Assembly (NCBI RefSeq): GCF_023283895.1
Contig: NZ_JAKILB010000011.1
Span: 84,354 to 148,353 of the forward strand
Reading direction: 5' to 3'
DNA: 64,000 nucleotides
From: Shewanella pneumatophori
GTDB taxonomy: Bacteria > Pseudomonadota > Gammaproteobacteria > Enterobacterales > Shewanellaceae
Part shown: positions 54,045 to 62,711 of the stretch, in pieces
Position numbering within the stretch: the first letter of the stretch is position 1
Layout: the number at the start of each line of letters is the position of its first letter
Notes under the pieces: model-generated
Database searches by the model: none
What the model was told of the DNA's origin: nothing
Seen by the model: the letters and a program-made list of their open reading frames with translations, nothing else
Position numbers and translations under genes: made by a program

Positions 54045-54197
54045 TAATAAGGTTCCTTTTTTTGGCTCACTCTAACACGAAGCGAAATCAAGCTTAATGC
54101 TGTTTAACTAACTGCTGAAAATTTTCACTAATTAATATTCGACTAAAGTCTAACTCTGCTAGACTTTTTCTATGGCCAGCACACAACTGGAGTCAGT

Positions 54198-54491
54198 ATG
54201 AAAAAGTCCCAAGTAACTTCTCTCGCTACAAAGCCCGAGGCTCGAAAATGTGCCCTAAAGCGTGACCCACAAGACATTAAGCATGGATGGCACTTTGTTT
54301 TAACTCTGCTTACGCTCGGTTTATGGGGGCTTGTTTGGTGGTGGCTTATTCTGCGGGCTGAAGGAAAAGCATTTTTTTCAGGCTTTGATGACGCATATTG
54401 GAGCCACCTCATGGAGCGAGACCAACCTCCCGCTGCACTATATAAAATGCAATTCTCAAAAAATCATAAAACCTCAAAATTTGATGCTTAA
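54198..54491 (+). CDS. Small membrane-associated protein, function unknown
   Basis: I do not recognise this 97-residue protein. A basic N-terminal half (MKKSQVTSLATKPEARKCAL) leads to one hydrophobic, Trp-rich segment (LLTLGLWGLVWWWLILR, about 36-52) and a polar C-terminus. A CTGGAG ribosome site precedes the ATG. Neighbours offer no clue. A shorter overlapping frame at 54331 is not supported. Confidence 0.5.
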   Translation: MKKSQVTSLATKPEARKCALKRDPQDIKHGWHFVLTLLTLGLWGLVWWWLILRAEGKAFFSGFDDAYWSHLMERDQPPAALYKMQFSKNHKTSKFDA

Positions 54492-54661
54492 AATTATGAT
54501 ATCTTTAGTGCTATAGCGGTTTTTGTAGTGACTCCTATATGGGGCAAACCAGCGTGACATAGATCATCTCCTGCTATTGCAGCGTATGCTAAACTGCCGC
54601 GTTATTTTTTAAGCTGGCCGCTAGGCTGGTTGTCCTCCCTCCACTGTTTCAAGGTTTAAAT

Positions 54662-55960
54662 ATGTCGAATCAACAAGCTTCACTTTTTAAGAAAGTGTGG
54701 TCGAGCTGGATGTCTGTGCCTTTATGGTTACAGATCATGATTGGTATGCTGTTAGGTATTTTAACCGGAATTGGCTTAGGCGAGCAGGCTACTTACTTAA
54801 AACCGATTGGTACGTTATTCGTTAACACCATCAAAATGCTGATTGTTCCTTTGGTATTTTGTTCTCTGATTGTGGGTGTTACTTCGATGCAAGACACCGC
54901 CAAAATGGGGCGCATTGGGTTTAAGTCATTTGCTTTCTACTTAGGTACAACTTCAATTGCAATCACTCTAGGCTTAGTGGTTGGCCATATTATGCAGCCT
55001 GGTACTGGCTTAGATATGGTGCCACATGAGTCTGCTGAGGTTGTTAAGCAGGCACCGTCTATCATGCAAACCTTGATTGATATTGTGCCGACCAACCCAG
55101 TTGCTGCACTTGCTAGTGGTCAAATCCTACAAGTTATTGTGTTTGCTGTCGCGCTAGGTATTGCACTAGTGCTAATTGGCGACCATGGCAAACCAGCTAT
55201 TCAAGTATTCGAAAGCTTGGCTGAAGCTATGTATAAGCTTACCGACCTTGTAATGAAGCTTGCACCATACGGTGTATTTGGTTTGATGGCGTGGGTTGCT
55301 GGTGAGTATGGCGTTGATATGTTGATGCCGCTTATCAAGGTAATTGTGGCAGTTTATATCGGCTGTTTCTTACATGTCGTTGGTTTCTACAGCTTTGTGT
55401 TAGTGGTATTTGCCAAACTTAACCCATTGCAGTTCTTCAAAGGGATTAGCAATGCCATTGCGGTTGCTTACACCACATCAAGCTCTGCGGGTACATTACC
55501 AGCCAGCATGAAGTGTGCTAGTGAGTACTTAGGCGTAAACAAGAAGATCTCAAGCTTTGTATTGCCGCTAGGTACGACTATCAACATGGACGGTACCGCG
55601 CTTTACCAAGGCGTAACGGCACTGTTTGTGGCGCAAGCTTTTGGTATCGACTTAACTTGGGTTGATTACATCACTATTATTTTGACTGCAACTTTGGCCT
55701 CTATTGGTACCGCAGGTGTACCTGGTGCGGGCCTTGTGATGCTAACACTTGTGTTAACCACTGTTGGCTTGCCACTTGAAGGTGTTGCGCTAATTGCGGG
55801 TATCGACCGTATTTTGGATATGGCGCGTACTGTAGTAAACGTATCGGGCGACTTAGTTGCAACCACTGTAATTGCAAAGTCAGAAGGCGAGATAGATGTT
55901 GAGCATTACAATGCCAATGCAGAAGATAGCGCTGAAATGGCAGAGAAACTGAAGTCTTAA
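54662..55960 (+). CDS. Dicarboxylate/amino acid:cation symporter (DAACS family)
   Basis: Inner-membrane secondary transporter of the glutamate/C4-dicarboxylate:cation symporter family, 432 residues. The two hairpin signatures are TTSSSAGTLPASM (about 276-288) and LGTTINMDGTALYQGVTALF (about 301-320), followed by GTAGVPGAGLVML. The first fixes the SSSAGTLP loop and the second the NMDGT ion/substrate site. It is closer to GltP/GltT-type than to SstT, but substrate (glutamate, aspartate or dicarboxylate) cannot be fixed. It is monocistronic with a strong terminator. Confidence 0.92.
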   Translation: MSNQQASLFKKVWSSWMSVPLWLQIMIGMLLGILTGIGLGEQATYLKPIGTLFVNTIKMLIVPLVFCSLIVGVTSMQDTAKMGRIGFKSFAFYLGTTSIAITLGLVVGHIMQPGTGLDMVPHESAEVVKQAPSIMQTLIDIVPTNPVAALASGQILQVIVFAVALGIALVLIGDHGKPAIQVFESLAEAMYKLTDLVMKLAPYGVFGLMAWVAGEYGVDMLMPLIKVIVAVYIGCFLHVVGFYSFVLVVFAKLNPLQFFKGISNAIAVAYTTSSSAGTLPASMKCASEYLGVNKKISSFVLPLGTTINMDGTALYQGVTALFVAQAFGIDLTWVDYITIILTATLASIGTAGVPGAGLVMLTLVLTTVGLPLEGVALIAGIDRILDMARTVVNVSGDLVATTVIAKSEGEIDVEHYNANAEDSAEMAEKLKS

Positions 55961-55990
55961 TCGCTATTGTTATTGACAATTTTTGCTAAC

Positions 55991-56018
55991 AAAAAACCGC
56001 CAATAGGCGGTTTTTTTA
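55991..56018. terminator. Terminator of the symporter gene, shared with the META lipoprotein
   Basis: Stem AAAAAACCGCC / GGCGGTTTTTT with an AATA loop, followed on the plus strand by seven T. It also lies past the end of the convergent minus-strand gene. Confidence 0.88.
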
Positions 56019-56080
56019 TGTCTGGAACATTTATGCCGATTTACCATGGATGGTAAAAAATCGGCTTTATGTCTGGAACT
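56014..56080. repeat. Hairpin flanked by a 13-bp direct repeat
   Basis: TTATGTCTGGAAC occurs twice, about 50 bp apart, at 56016 and 56068. Between the copies, GCCGATT pairs with AATCGGC, enclosing TTTACCAT / ATGGTAAA. The layout looks like a small duplication around a hairpin, perhaps a mobile-element scar or an alternative end of the lipoprotein transcript. Confidence 0.55.
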
Positions 56081-56086
56081 AAATGC

Positions 56087-56500
56087 TTATTTTTTACTTA
56101 AAACGAATACCGTTTTGTCGTCAGCATCTTTTAGTAGCAATTTGCCTTTAGCCATTTCAGCTTGAGCAACTTGAGGCATAGCTTGCATTACGCGTTGCTC
56201 TTGTGCCATTAGTGCATCAACACAAGCTTTCATGGTGTTGCCCGCAGGTTGCAGTGTTAATGCTTGACCATCAATGGTGTAGCTACCAAAGAAATTATTG
56301 CAGCTGTTGTTACCGGTTAATTTGCCATCTGCAGCAAAAATAAGTTCTGCTGGGCTGTAATCAATAACTGGCTTGCCAGCTGCAGTTTCAATGTGCCATG
56401 TGCCTTCGATGGCTAAATCCTCAACTTGAGTTTGAGGAGTTGACTGACATGCAGCTAAACCCAATAGCAGACCTGCTACGATGAAGGATTGTTTTATCAT
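56087..56500 (-). CDS. META-domain lipoprotein (HslJ-like)
   Basis: A 137-residue exported lipoprotein with a META domain. The signal MIKQSFIVAGLLLGLAAC has lipobox LAAC (Cys18). The META core is GTWHIETAAGKPVIDYSP then ADGKLTGNNSCNNFFGSYTI, with the conserved N-x-x-N loop, and ALTLQPAGNTMKACVDALMA. It resembles E. coli HslJ, which is linked to heat stress and novobiocin resistance, though the exact role is not established. Residue +2 after Cys is Gln, so outer-membrane location is expected. Confidence 0.88.
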   Translation of the reverse strand: MIKQSFIVAGLLLGLAACQSTPQTQVEDLAIEGTWHIETAAGKPVIDYSPAELIFAADGKLTGNNSCNNFFGSYTIDGQALTLQPAGNTMKACVDALMAQEQRVMQAMPQVAQAEMAKGKLLLKDADDKTVFVLSKK

Positions 56501-56599
56501 GTTGTGGATCCAAAGTGATTAATATCGGTATATTGTGAGTATATTATACTAAGCGCTAGGCGAATTAGTAAAAAAATCAGTAGAAAAAGGTGGTTTAAC

Positions 56600-56818
56600 G
56601 TGCAAAAACGTATCATAGATACCCTGAAAATGATGCACTGGTTAGGATTAGCCATGTTATTGACTGCAATAGGGATCTATTTTCTATCTGATTGGTCACA
56701 GCAGCTTGCTGGCATGGTACTGGTGGCGAGCTTGGCAGGTCTTGGTATGGTGCTAATGTCACCTTTCCCCATTGCGTTGTTTTTAGAGTGGGCGAGGGCG
56801 CAAAATCCCAGCGAATAA
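56600..56818 (+). CDS. Small two-helix membrane protein
   Basis: An unrecognised 72-residue membrane protein with hydrophobic segments at about 13-28 (HWLGLAMLLTAIGIYF) and 37-60. The start is GTG 56600, with AAGGTGG ahead. The C-terminus ends in a short polar tail. It stands alone and divergent to the META lipoprotein gene. Confidence 0.55.
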   Translation: MQKRIIDTLKMMHWLGLAMLLTAIGIYFLSDWSQQLAGMVLVASLAGLGMVLMSPFPIALFLEWARAQNPSE

Positions 56819-56975
56819 AAGCATGCGTAAATAGCGGTTACTAATTAAAAGGATTGTTGCTATTTGCTTGAGCGCCTCACCCAAAACTGAGTATTGGTAA
56901 TGGGTAAGGGCGGAGCTCACAGTCACTAGTGCTAATTAATTCTTTGCTAAATTAACTAAGCGACTGACGCTGGGA

Positions 56976-57917
56976 TTATCGTCTTTTGGCTAAAATTTGC
57001 GCGCGATTCTTTTCAAGATCGGCAATCGCCTCTTGCTGCATCGGCATCAACGATTGCTGGCTGTCAGGGCTAAAGAAACACATACCGCTGACTAAATCGA
57101 CATCAGGCGCCTCCCTAACGAGTCGCTTACGCAGGCGTGCAACCAAAGTATCTAAGTTAGATTCATGGTCTATAAAAGCCAAAATAATAAACTGCTTATC
57201 ATCGAAACGCGCACAAATGTCCGCTTCACGCATACTTTCTGAGATAACTCTCGCTATTGTACGAATAAACTGCGAGCCAATCGCCTCAGATGCATTTGCT
57301 CTTGATGGCATGGCCTCAAGTACAATTAACCCAGCATGAGAACCAAACCGCCTACTCAAGCTGAGTTGCCTTGGTGCCATTAAGTTAAAGCCATAAGGGT
57401 TAAGCATGTAGGTGAACTCATCCTGCACTGATAATCTTTGCAGTTGCTCCATCATATACATTTGCTTAAATTCGCCTTGAATCAAGGCTTTTACCGAGCC
57501 GCATACCGCAGCGTGAGTAGCTGTCATCTTCTCAGGTTGTGGATCGCAAATAAGCAAACAGCCAAATACTCGGCCATCAGGCCATGAAAGCTGAACGGCT
57601 AATAAACGCTCTGCAGCATTGGTTGCACAACCAATTTCAGCAGGGTCTATGTGGATAACGCCAAAATCGGCTTTTTCAGTCATTGACTGAATTAATCCTT
57701 TTGCCTCGAATATTTCACCTAAGATCAAATTTTTCGAGTCGAAAGGGGCGCTACAAACCGTTTGGGCTTCTTCGCCATTGGTTTGTATAATTAAGGTATT
57801 TTTTGCTTGGTAAAGGTCGTTTATAACATCGACCTGTTGCTGCCATCTTGGCATACTAATCGCGGGATGATCCTTTTCCCTTAGCCAAACCTTTTGGTTA
57901 TTGTCTTGGGCTAACAT
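56976..57917 (-). CDS. GAF protein with a degenerate GGDEF domain
   Basis: A 313-residue soluble signalling protein. The N-terminal region (about 20-155) has GAF-like sequence (LILGEIFEAKGLIQSM, then AAERLLAVQLSWPDGRVFGC). The C-terminal part (about 160-313) aligns with the GGDEF fold: SVQDEFTYMLNPYGFNLMA stands where DxLTxLxNRRxF is usual, and ICARFDDKQFIILAF replaces the RYGGDEF region. The signature reads FDDKQF, so the catalytic and metal-binding residues are lost; the IVLEAMPS block also lacks the metal-binding Asp. It cannot be a diguanylate cyclase and may act as a receptor or partner protein. It is monocistronic. Confidence 0.8.
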   Translation of the reverse strand: MLAQDNNQKVWLREKDHPAISMPRWQQQVDVINDLYQAKNTLIIQTNGEEAQTVCSAPFDSKNLILGEIFEAKGLIQSMTEKADFGVIHIDPAEIGCATNAAERLLAVQLSWPDGRVFGCLLICDPQPEKMTATHAAVCGSVKALIQGEFKQMYMMEQLQRLSVQDEFTYMLNPYGFNLMAPRQLSLSRRFGSHAGLIVLEAMPSRANASEAIGSQFIRTIARVISESMREADICARFDDKQFIILAFIDHESNLDTLVARLRKRLVREAPDVDLVSGMCFFSPDSQQSLMPMQQEAIADLEKNRAQILAKRR

Positions 57918-58324
57918 ATTGGGCTCATTGGTTATTGCTGAGGCGGCATTCGTGCCTAATGACTAAACGACTATACTAACTTTCGATGGTTATTTGAATG
58001 TTAAAAATGTAGGTTTTTTGCTGTTTTATGCTTGAATAGTACACATCGGAGCACTTGGCTAAAGCTCATCATTTAGTTTGAGCTTGATGAAACGGCCATC
58101 TATCAAGCTTGCAGCATATTCCGCTATAATCAGCATATACGCCTGATACGTATCTAATAGCAAAACAATATAAGCAGTCAGCACATAACCATCTATCAGC
58201 TATGCATTTTTGTAAATGTTGACGCTGTGTTAATCAGCATAACTATGCGGTGAATTGTTTATTTTTTTAGTATTGTAGATAGATGCAAGGCATCCTATTT
58301 GGGCTGTAAGAACTTAATGTAAAG
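57918..58324. other. Intergenic stretch between divergent genes
   Basis: About 400 bp. A TATAAT box at 58125-58130 could be the -10 of the GNAT gene, and a weak hairpin (AGCTCA / TGAGCT) lies near 58057-58078. No coding frame is supported. Confidence 0.4.
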
Positions 58325-58882
58325 ATGAATATAAGAAGAGCTAAAATAGCGGATATTGCCGCATTAGTTGCATTAGAACAGATGCACTTACAAGATGAAT
58401 TAGCAGCCGATAAACGTGATAACTCGTTTGAAGGTCAATCCTTTTCAAAAGCCGACTTTACAACATTAATCGGCCAACATTGGGTTGTGGTCGCTGAAGT
58501 CGATGCTGAAATTATTGGCTATGTTATTGCGGGTAAATGGTCTTTCTTTAAGCAATGGCCAATTTATCGCAACTTGCTTAATCGTTTACCGAAACTTGAT
58601 TATGAACGCGCGAAACTCACCGAGAGTAACTGTTGCCAATATGGCCCAATATGGATTGCCAAGCAGCATCGTGGTCAAGGTATATTCGAAGCCATGGTGG
58701 CATTTTTAAAAAAACAGGTTGGCAGTGAGCGGTGTTACATGCTGACTTTTATTGCCGAAGATAATCAAGGCTCATTTGCAGCCCATACCCGCAAAGCTGG
58801 TATGCAAGTTGTCGATTATATTAGTTTTGACGGCCGTGATTACTATTTATTAGTTCTGCCAACCAATGAAAGCTTTTTCTAA
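58325..58882 (+). CDS. GNAT family N-acetyltransferase
   Basis: A 185-residue acetyltransferase. MNIRRAKIADIAALVALEQM is a typical GNAT start. The acetyl-CoA loop is in WIAKQHRGQGIFEAMVAFLK (about 113-132, with Q-H-R-G-Q-G) and the end FAAHTRKAGMQVVDYISFDG is the last strand-helix. Acceptor unknown. A 116-residue gene follows only 8 bp downstream with its own AAGGA site, so the two are probably one operon. Confidence 0.85.
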   Translation: MNIRRAKIADIAALVALEQMHLQDELAADKRDNSFEGQSFSKADFTTLIGQHWVVVAEVDAEIIGYVIAGKWSFFKQWPIYRNLLNRLPKLDYERAKLTESNCCQYGPIWIAKQHRGQGIFEAMVAFLKKQVGSERCYMLTFIAEDNQGSFAAHTRKAGMQVVDYISFDGRDYYLLVLPTNESFF

Positions 58883-58890
58883 GGATTTAT

Positions 58891-59241
58891 ATGTTATCAG
58901 CATCAGTTGCCGCGATTTTTAACCCATACCTGAGTCTGAACTTATCGGGTTTCGATAACCTAAAGTTAGTGGTTGCGGTGTTAACTGCTAAAGGCCAAGA
59001 GTGCCATGCATTAGAAGCTGAAGTCAGCATTGATGGAGTTAAACAAACGGCTTATCTCGTGCGATGGCACAAGCACTTTATCTACTGTGGCCGCACTAAT
59101 TCATACGGTAATCAGTTAGATGAAATCGCCGACCTAGAAGATATCAGCGCCGAATCAATCGAAGTGCTACAACCGCCAATTTTATCGATGCAACAGCTGG
59201 AGTTTATGTGCATGGAGAATGCACATTTTGATCATTGTTAG
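58891..59241 (+). CDS. Conserved-looking protein of unknown function in the GNAT operon
   Basis: I do not recognise this 116-residue cytoplasmic protein. It has no signal or membrane segment. KLVVAVLTAKGQECHALEAE and KQTAYLVRWHKHFIYCGRTN form alternating strands, and the C-terminus LSMQQLEFMCMENAHFDHC is Met/Cys-rich. It starts 8 bp after the GNAT stop. It may modify or regulate the acetyltransferase; that is inference. A terminator closes the pair. Confidence 0.6.
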   Translation: MLSASVAAIFNPYLSLNLSGFDNLKLVVAVLTAKGQECHALEAEVSIDGVKQTAYLVRWHKHFIYCGRTNSYGNQLDEIADLEDISAESIEVLQPPILSMQQLEFMCMENAHFDHC

Positions 59242-59274
59242 GCGTGTTTGATTAAATCCAGTTGTTAACTCTGA

Positions 59275-59306
59275 AAAAGTGGCGCTTTAGCGCCACTTTT
59301 GATTTT
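59275..59306 (+). terminator. Terminator of the GNAT operon
   Basis: Stem AAAAGTGGCGC / GCGCCACTTTT with a TTTA loop and a T-rich tail. Confidence 0.9.
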
Positions 59307-59364
59307 TGTCTTGCAGAATTAAATGACCTCGATAGAGAGGCTGAACTTGCAGTGAGCCGTTAGG

Positions 59365-60111
59365 TTATCGCTTGGCAACCAGAATATAGCTCATTGGCAG
59401 TTCAATACCTGCAGCTTGATTACGATTGTGAGACTGGGAAATATCATGGCTGTACTCAATGAATCTAGCGATATTTAGCCCACTTTCAATGACGGCTGTA
59501 ATAATGTCTGAGATTTTCCACACAAACCAATATTGGGTTGTGGTTTGCTCTGCGGTTTTGCCTACATAGTCTAAGCCGCTAGTATCTTCATAGGGCTCAC
59601 TTTTAAAGTAAGGCTCAATGATCTGCAGTGGGTGTGCTGCTAAATTATCGTCTTGTGACAACATCTCGATTACCGGGTGCAGCTCATAAATGAACAGTGA
59701 ACCTGTCGGCTTTAATAGTGCACTGACCTTAGCAAAAAATGCCTTGATGTCTGGTAGCCAACCAAGAGCGCCAACAGTAATATAGACAACATCAAATTTT
59801 GAATGATATTCATCTTTTATATCAAATACATCGGTGCAGACAAATTGGCAGTCATTATTACTTATCGCTGCTCGATTTGTTGCTTCTTCAATGGCAAGAT
59901 CGCAAATATCGAAGCCAACACAATAACCGGCTCCCATATTCTTTAGTGACATTAATTCTATGCCATTATTACAACATAGATGGGCGATATCTTTGCCTTT
60001 AAAACCCAGCTTATACCATTCATCAAGTTCTGGATTGATGATGACGCTATGGTTTTTATTCTTAAACGCTTGATCAAGTTTTGCTCTATTTTCTTTTTGG
60101 TGAGCAGGCAT
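59365..60111 (-). CDS. Class I SAM-dependent methyltransferase
   Basis: A 248-residue cytoplasmic methyltransferase. Motif I is IAHLCCNNGIELMSLKNMGA (about 41-60), unusual in having CCNNG where many have GxGxG; the acidic ribose-binding residue is in CVGFDICDLAIEEA. YHSKFDVVYITVGALGWLPD (about 103-122) is motif IV region, and LLKPTGSLFIYELHP is strand 5/6. Family members of this form methylate small molecules, and substrate is unknown. It is monocistronic; the gene is A/T-rich. Confidence 0.82.
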   Translation of the reverse strand: MPAHQKENRAKLDQAFKNKNHSVIINPELDEWYKLGFKGKDIAHLCCNNGIELMSLKNMGAGYCVGFDICDLAIEEATNRAAISNNDCQFVCTDVFDIKDEYHSKFDVVYITVGALGWLPDIKAFFAKVSALLKPTGSLFIYELHPVIEMLSQDDNLAAHPLQIIEPYFKSEPYEDTSGLDYVGKTAEQTTTQYWFVWKISDIITAVIESGLNIARFIEYSHDISQSHNRNQAAGIELPMSYILVAKR

Positions 60112-60564
60112 AATTTGATTCTAAGCTTGGCGATTCGACTCAGTATACTCTTTGATTTTTTTCATGTTTCAGACTCAATTGAACTGTAGTTATAGGAGTA
60201 GTAAGCGTTACTTTTTACTAAACCTAATAAGAGGAACTCGATAAGGAGTGCTGAAAAATGCCAAAGCATAATGTCAGTATAGGGGAGTAAGGGCGTAACT
60301 CGATAGCGCCTGCACCTAATGACGTGCGTGCAAATTATATGCAAAATTTTGAAGTTTAAACACGGATAACTAAGCATTTATCGCAGTTTGTGAGGGTTAT
60401 CAAGCTTTGCTCAGCAGATGACAATAAGCGAGCAGGAGAGGTGTAAACGGTTATCCAATACTGCAGCGCCTAACTTCATCATGATACTGATTGGTGTTAG
60501 GCGCAGTAGGAAACTTATATTGTTCGATGAAAGGTTTCTTCTTCGGTCATCTTAAGTGGCTTTA
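60112..60564. other. Intergenic stretch with a long hairpin
   Basis: About 450 bp. GCGCCTAAC (60466-60474) pairs with GTTAGGCGC (60496-60504) around a 21-nt loop. No T-run follows. It is in the 3' flank of the DUF3016 lipoprotein gene. A 71-codon minus frame at 60162-60377 has no ribosome site and no similarity. Confidence 0.45.
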
Positions 60565-61098
60565 TCATAACGCTGGTATTATGGTTTTCTTAAACCAATC
60601 GGTGAGTAATTCTTGTTCGTAACGAAAGCTATCATTAGTTAATGGCTGAATACCTGAAAGGTAGCCCATATTTCTTAGTTTCTCAGTTCCTGACGCGATG
60701 ACTTTTCCATCTTGACTTAACACATACTCAAAATCTAATTTCGGTGGATAAAGGTCAGTTACTACACGAATGTCGTCTACTGAGGCACCAAAAGTGGGCT
60801 GAACATCTCCAGCAAGATCGACATTGGTCACAGTGAGATCTAATTGCAGCCCCTCAGTTAAATGTTTATTGGCAAGCTTACCGAGCTCCTGGGTAAGCTG
60901 GGTAAACAGGTACTGCTCAAACTTTGATTGCACGCCAATAGTCGCTTCAATATCGGTATAGTCATTAGTGTTTTGCCAGAGAATATTGACATTACCGTCA
61001 TTAGTCAGAAAGTTCTGCGGCTCGGTAGGAGCTTGTTGAGCACAACCTGCCACGGTAAATATTGCGGTAAACAGCACTATCATTAGTAAGTGTTTCAT
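60565..61098 (-). CDS. DUF3016 family lipoprotein
   Basis: A 177-residue exported protein of the DUF3016 family, function unknown. I start at the ATG ending 61098, which has AAGGCG 7 bp upstream; the frame runs 13 codons further upstream without such a site. The signal MKHLLMIVLFTAIFTVAGC has lipobox VAGC. The family blocks are ILWQNTNDYTDIEATIGVQS (about 36-55), DLTVTNVDLAGDVQPTFGAS and RVVTDLYPPKLDFEYVLS. It is monocistronic. Homologues are common in Shewanella. Confidence 0.88.
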   Translation of the reverse strand: MKHLLMIVLFTAIFTVAGCAQQAPTEPQNFLTNDGNVNILWQNTNDYTDIEATIGVQSKFEQYLFTQLTQELGKLANKHLTEGLQLDLTVTNVDLAGDVQPTFGASVDDIRVVTDLYPPKLDFEYVLSQDGKVIASGTEKLRNMGYLSGIQPLTNDSFRYEQELLTDWFKKTIIPAL

Positions 61099-61679
61099 AT
61101 TTGCGCCTTTTTTGTTAGGTAATATTCTGTTTAGCATAAAGCTTGCTTACTTTTAGTCGATCAACAGCTAATACTGATTGTTATAAGTTATAGATCAATT
61201 TTTGTAATTACCCAGTTCAATCTTCCCCTGAGTTGATGTAAGCATTTTTTAGCTGTAATCAGTTTTAGGTTAAATAATAGTAGGTTGAATATACTGACGA
61301 AGCAAACTGGTGATGAGTGAGGAGCGGCATCCTCTGACTAATTCGTTTAAATGATGCAATGGGAACTCAAAAGCTCTAGGGGGATTGTGGGCGCTATGCT
61401 TGTATATTCGATTATCGCTCCTAACGGCTAAAGTATCTCGGAGTATGGTTAAGCCGCACTATTCTAATTCAAGTCCTTTTTTTGATGTTTGATAAACTCG
61501 ACTCGCAACAATGGTTGCTTAAGAGTGACACCTTCGCCAGAAACAGGTATTTTTACGCCCTTGTGTGCGACCTAGTATCCATGCTGGCATCATAGAGTGG
61601 TTAGTCTAGGATAATAGAAGCAGCGCTGGTTTATCTTTAAATTTTTAGAAGCTTTTATGCTTCCCTTGGAAAACAACAT
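61099..61679. other. Intergenic stretch, no gene seen
   Basis: About 580 bp between divergent genes. I see no credible frame, terminator or known operator; a short inverted repeat GAGGAGCGGCATCCTC lies near 61318-61334. The promoter of the VC0807-like gene should be here. Confidence 0.45.
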
Positions 61680-62375
61680 ATGAGTAGTACATCAACGCAT
61701 AAACCTCGGCCTATGGTTGATCTGTTAGTGAGCATCGCCATTCCCGCTTTTATCTTAATGAAGTTAAGTGGTGATGAGCAGCTAGGTGCGAGTGGTGGTT
61801 TAATGTTGGCGTTAAGCTTTCCATTAGGCTGGGGTATTTTTGAGCTTATCAAATATAGAAAATTTAATTTTATCGCTTTGCTTGGCCTAGCCAATGTGGG
61901 GCTAACCGGCGGTATTGGTTTACTGGAACTTGATCTGAAGTGGTTGGCAATCAAAGAAGCCGCGATCCCCGCTGCTATCGGTATTGCAGTGCTTATTTCG
62001 ACCTTTACTTCTAAGCCACTAATCAAAGCTATGGTTTTTAATCCAGCGGTGATGGACGTTGATAAGATCATGCAGCGCTTACAACAGAACAATTGCGTGG
62101 CGGCGTTTGAAAAGCGACTGATGACAGCTACCTATATGGTTGCAGGCTCGTTTGCGTTCTCGGCCACGATGAATTACATATTGGCGAAATGGATAGTGAC
62201 TAGCCCAACTGGCACCCCTGAGTTTAATGAGCAGTTAGGGGAGTTGAGTTTATACAGTTACCCAATGATTGCTGTGCCATCGATGTTGATGATGATGGCC
62301 ACTTTTTATTATTTATGGCGCACGATTCGAGATCTGACCGGGCTTAAGCTGGAAGAGGTTTTGGCAAACCAATAA
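61680..62375 (+). CDS. VC0807-like membrane protein
   Basis: A 231-residue inner-membrane protein with about six hydrophobic segments (about 13-28, 38-52, 62-80, 88-107, 150-168, 195-215). It resembles the VC0807-type family, which shares a septation-protein-A-like fold (RPMVDLLVSIAIPAFILMKL at the start; LALSFPLGWGIFELIKYRKF in the second and third helices). Function unknown. TTGGA precedes the ATG. The palindrome array begins 11 bp after the stop. Confidence 0.6.
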   Translation: MSSTSTHKPRPMVDLLVSIAIPAFILMKLSGDEQLGASGGLMLALSFPLGWGIFELIKYRKFNFIALLGLANVGLTGGIGLLELDLKWLAIKEAAIPAAIGIAVLISTFTSKPLIKAMVFNPAVMDVDKIMQRLQQNNCVAAFEKRLMTATYMVAGSFAFSATMNYILAKWIVTSPTGTPEFNEQLGELSLYSYPMIAVPSMLMMMATFYYLWRTIRDLTGLKLEEVLANQ

Positions 62376-62385
62376 TGGTTGTTGA

Positions 62386-62684
62386 TGTGGGACTGGTTCC
62401 CACACTTTAGGTTAGTAATCAAACTTCGTTTGATAAAAGTCGTGGGATTCCATCCCACACCCGGGCAAAAGGGGGGACAACAGCTTCCCCCTCTTGCATC
62501 ACCCGAGCCGCCCCTACGAAGTTGTTGATCCTCATGCTCCAATAAAAATTGCCTAACGGCTCAGATGGGACATCCATGTCCCCCCGAGCCTGAACCATCA
62601 TCCATGATGGTTCTACGGCATTTTCATCTACGCATTTCGGCAACTCCGATGGGGAACCGGTGTTCTTTGTGAATACTGGTATTC
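62386..62684. repeat. Array of small perfect palindromes (REP-like element)
   Basis: About 300 bp with seven inverted repeats. 62386-62404: TGTGGGA / TCCCACA. 62418-62434: ATCAAAC / GTTTGAT. 62442-62458: GTGGGAT / ATCCCAC. About 62474-62500: a G-run/C-run stem. 62558-62590: GGGACAT / ATGTCCC inside GGCTC / GAGCC. 62592-62613: GAACCATCAT / ATGATGGTTC. 62671-62684: GAATAC / GTATTC. Loops are 2 to 5 nt in most. Small minus-strand frames inside it are by-products of the repeats. It resembles dispersed intergenic repeats of marine gammaproteobacteria, but copies elsewhere cannot be checked from one window. Confidence 0.75.
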
Positions 62685-62711
62685 TTTTGATTTATAAGAG
62701 TCATGGTTCTT

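Noticed and set aside
60466..60504. Integron attC-like pattern (GCCTAAC ... GTTAGGC)
   Set aside because: The two boxes are only 35 nt end to end, shorter than real attC sites, inner L boxes are missing, and no integrase or cassette is near. A plain hairpin is more likely.
62309..62643. Two overlapping minus-strand frames of 74-77 codons
   Set aside because: They lie inside the palindrome array, one overlaps the VC0807-like gene, and their sequence is dictated by the repeats.
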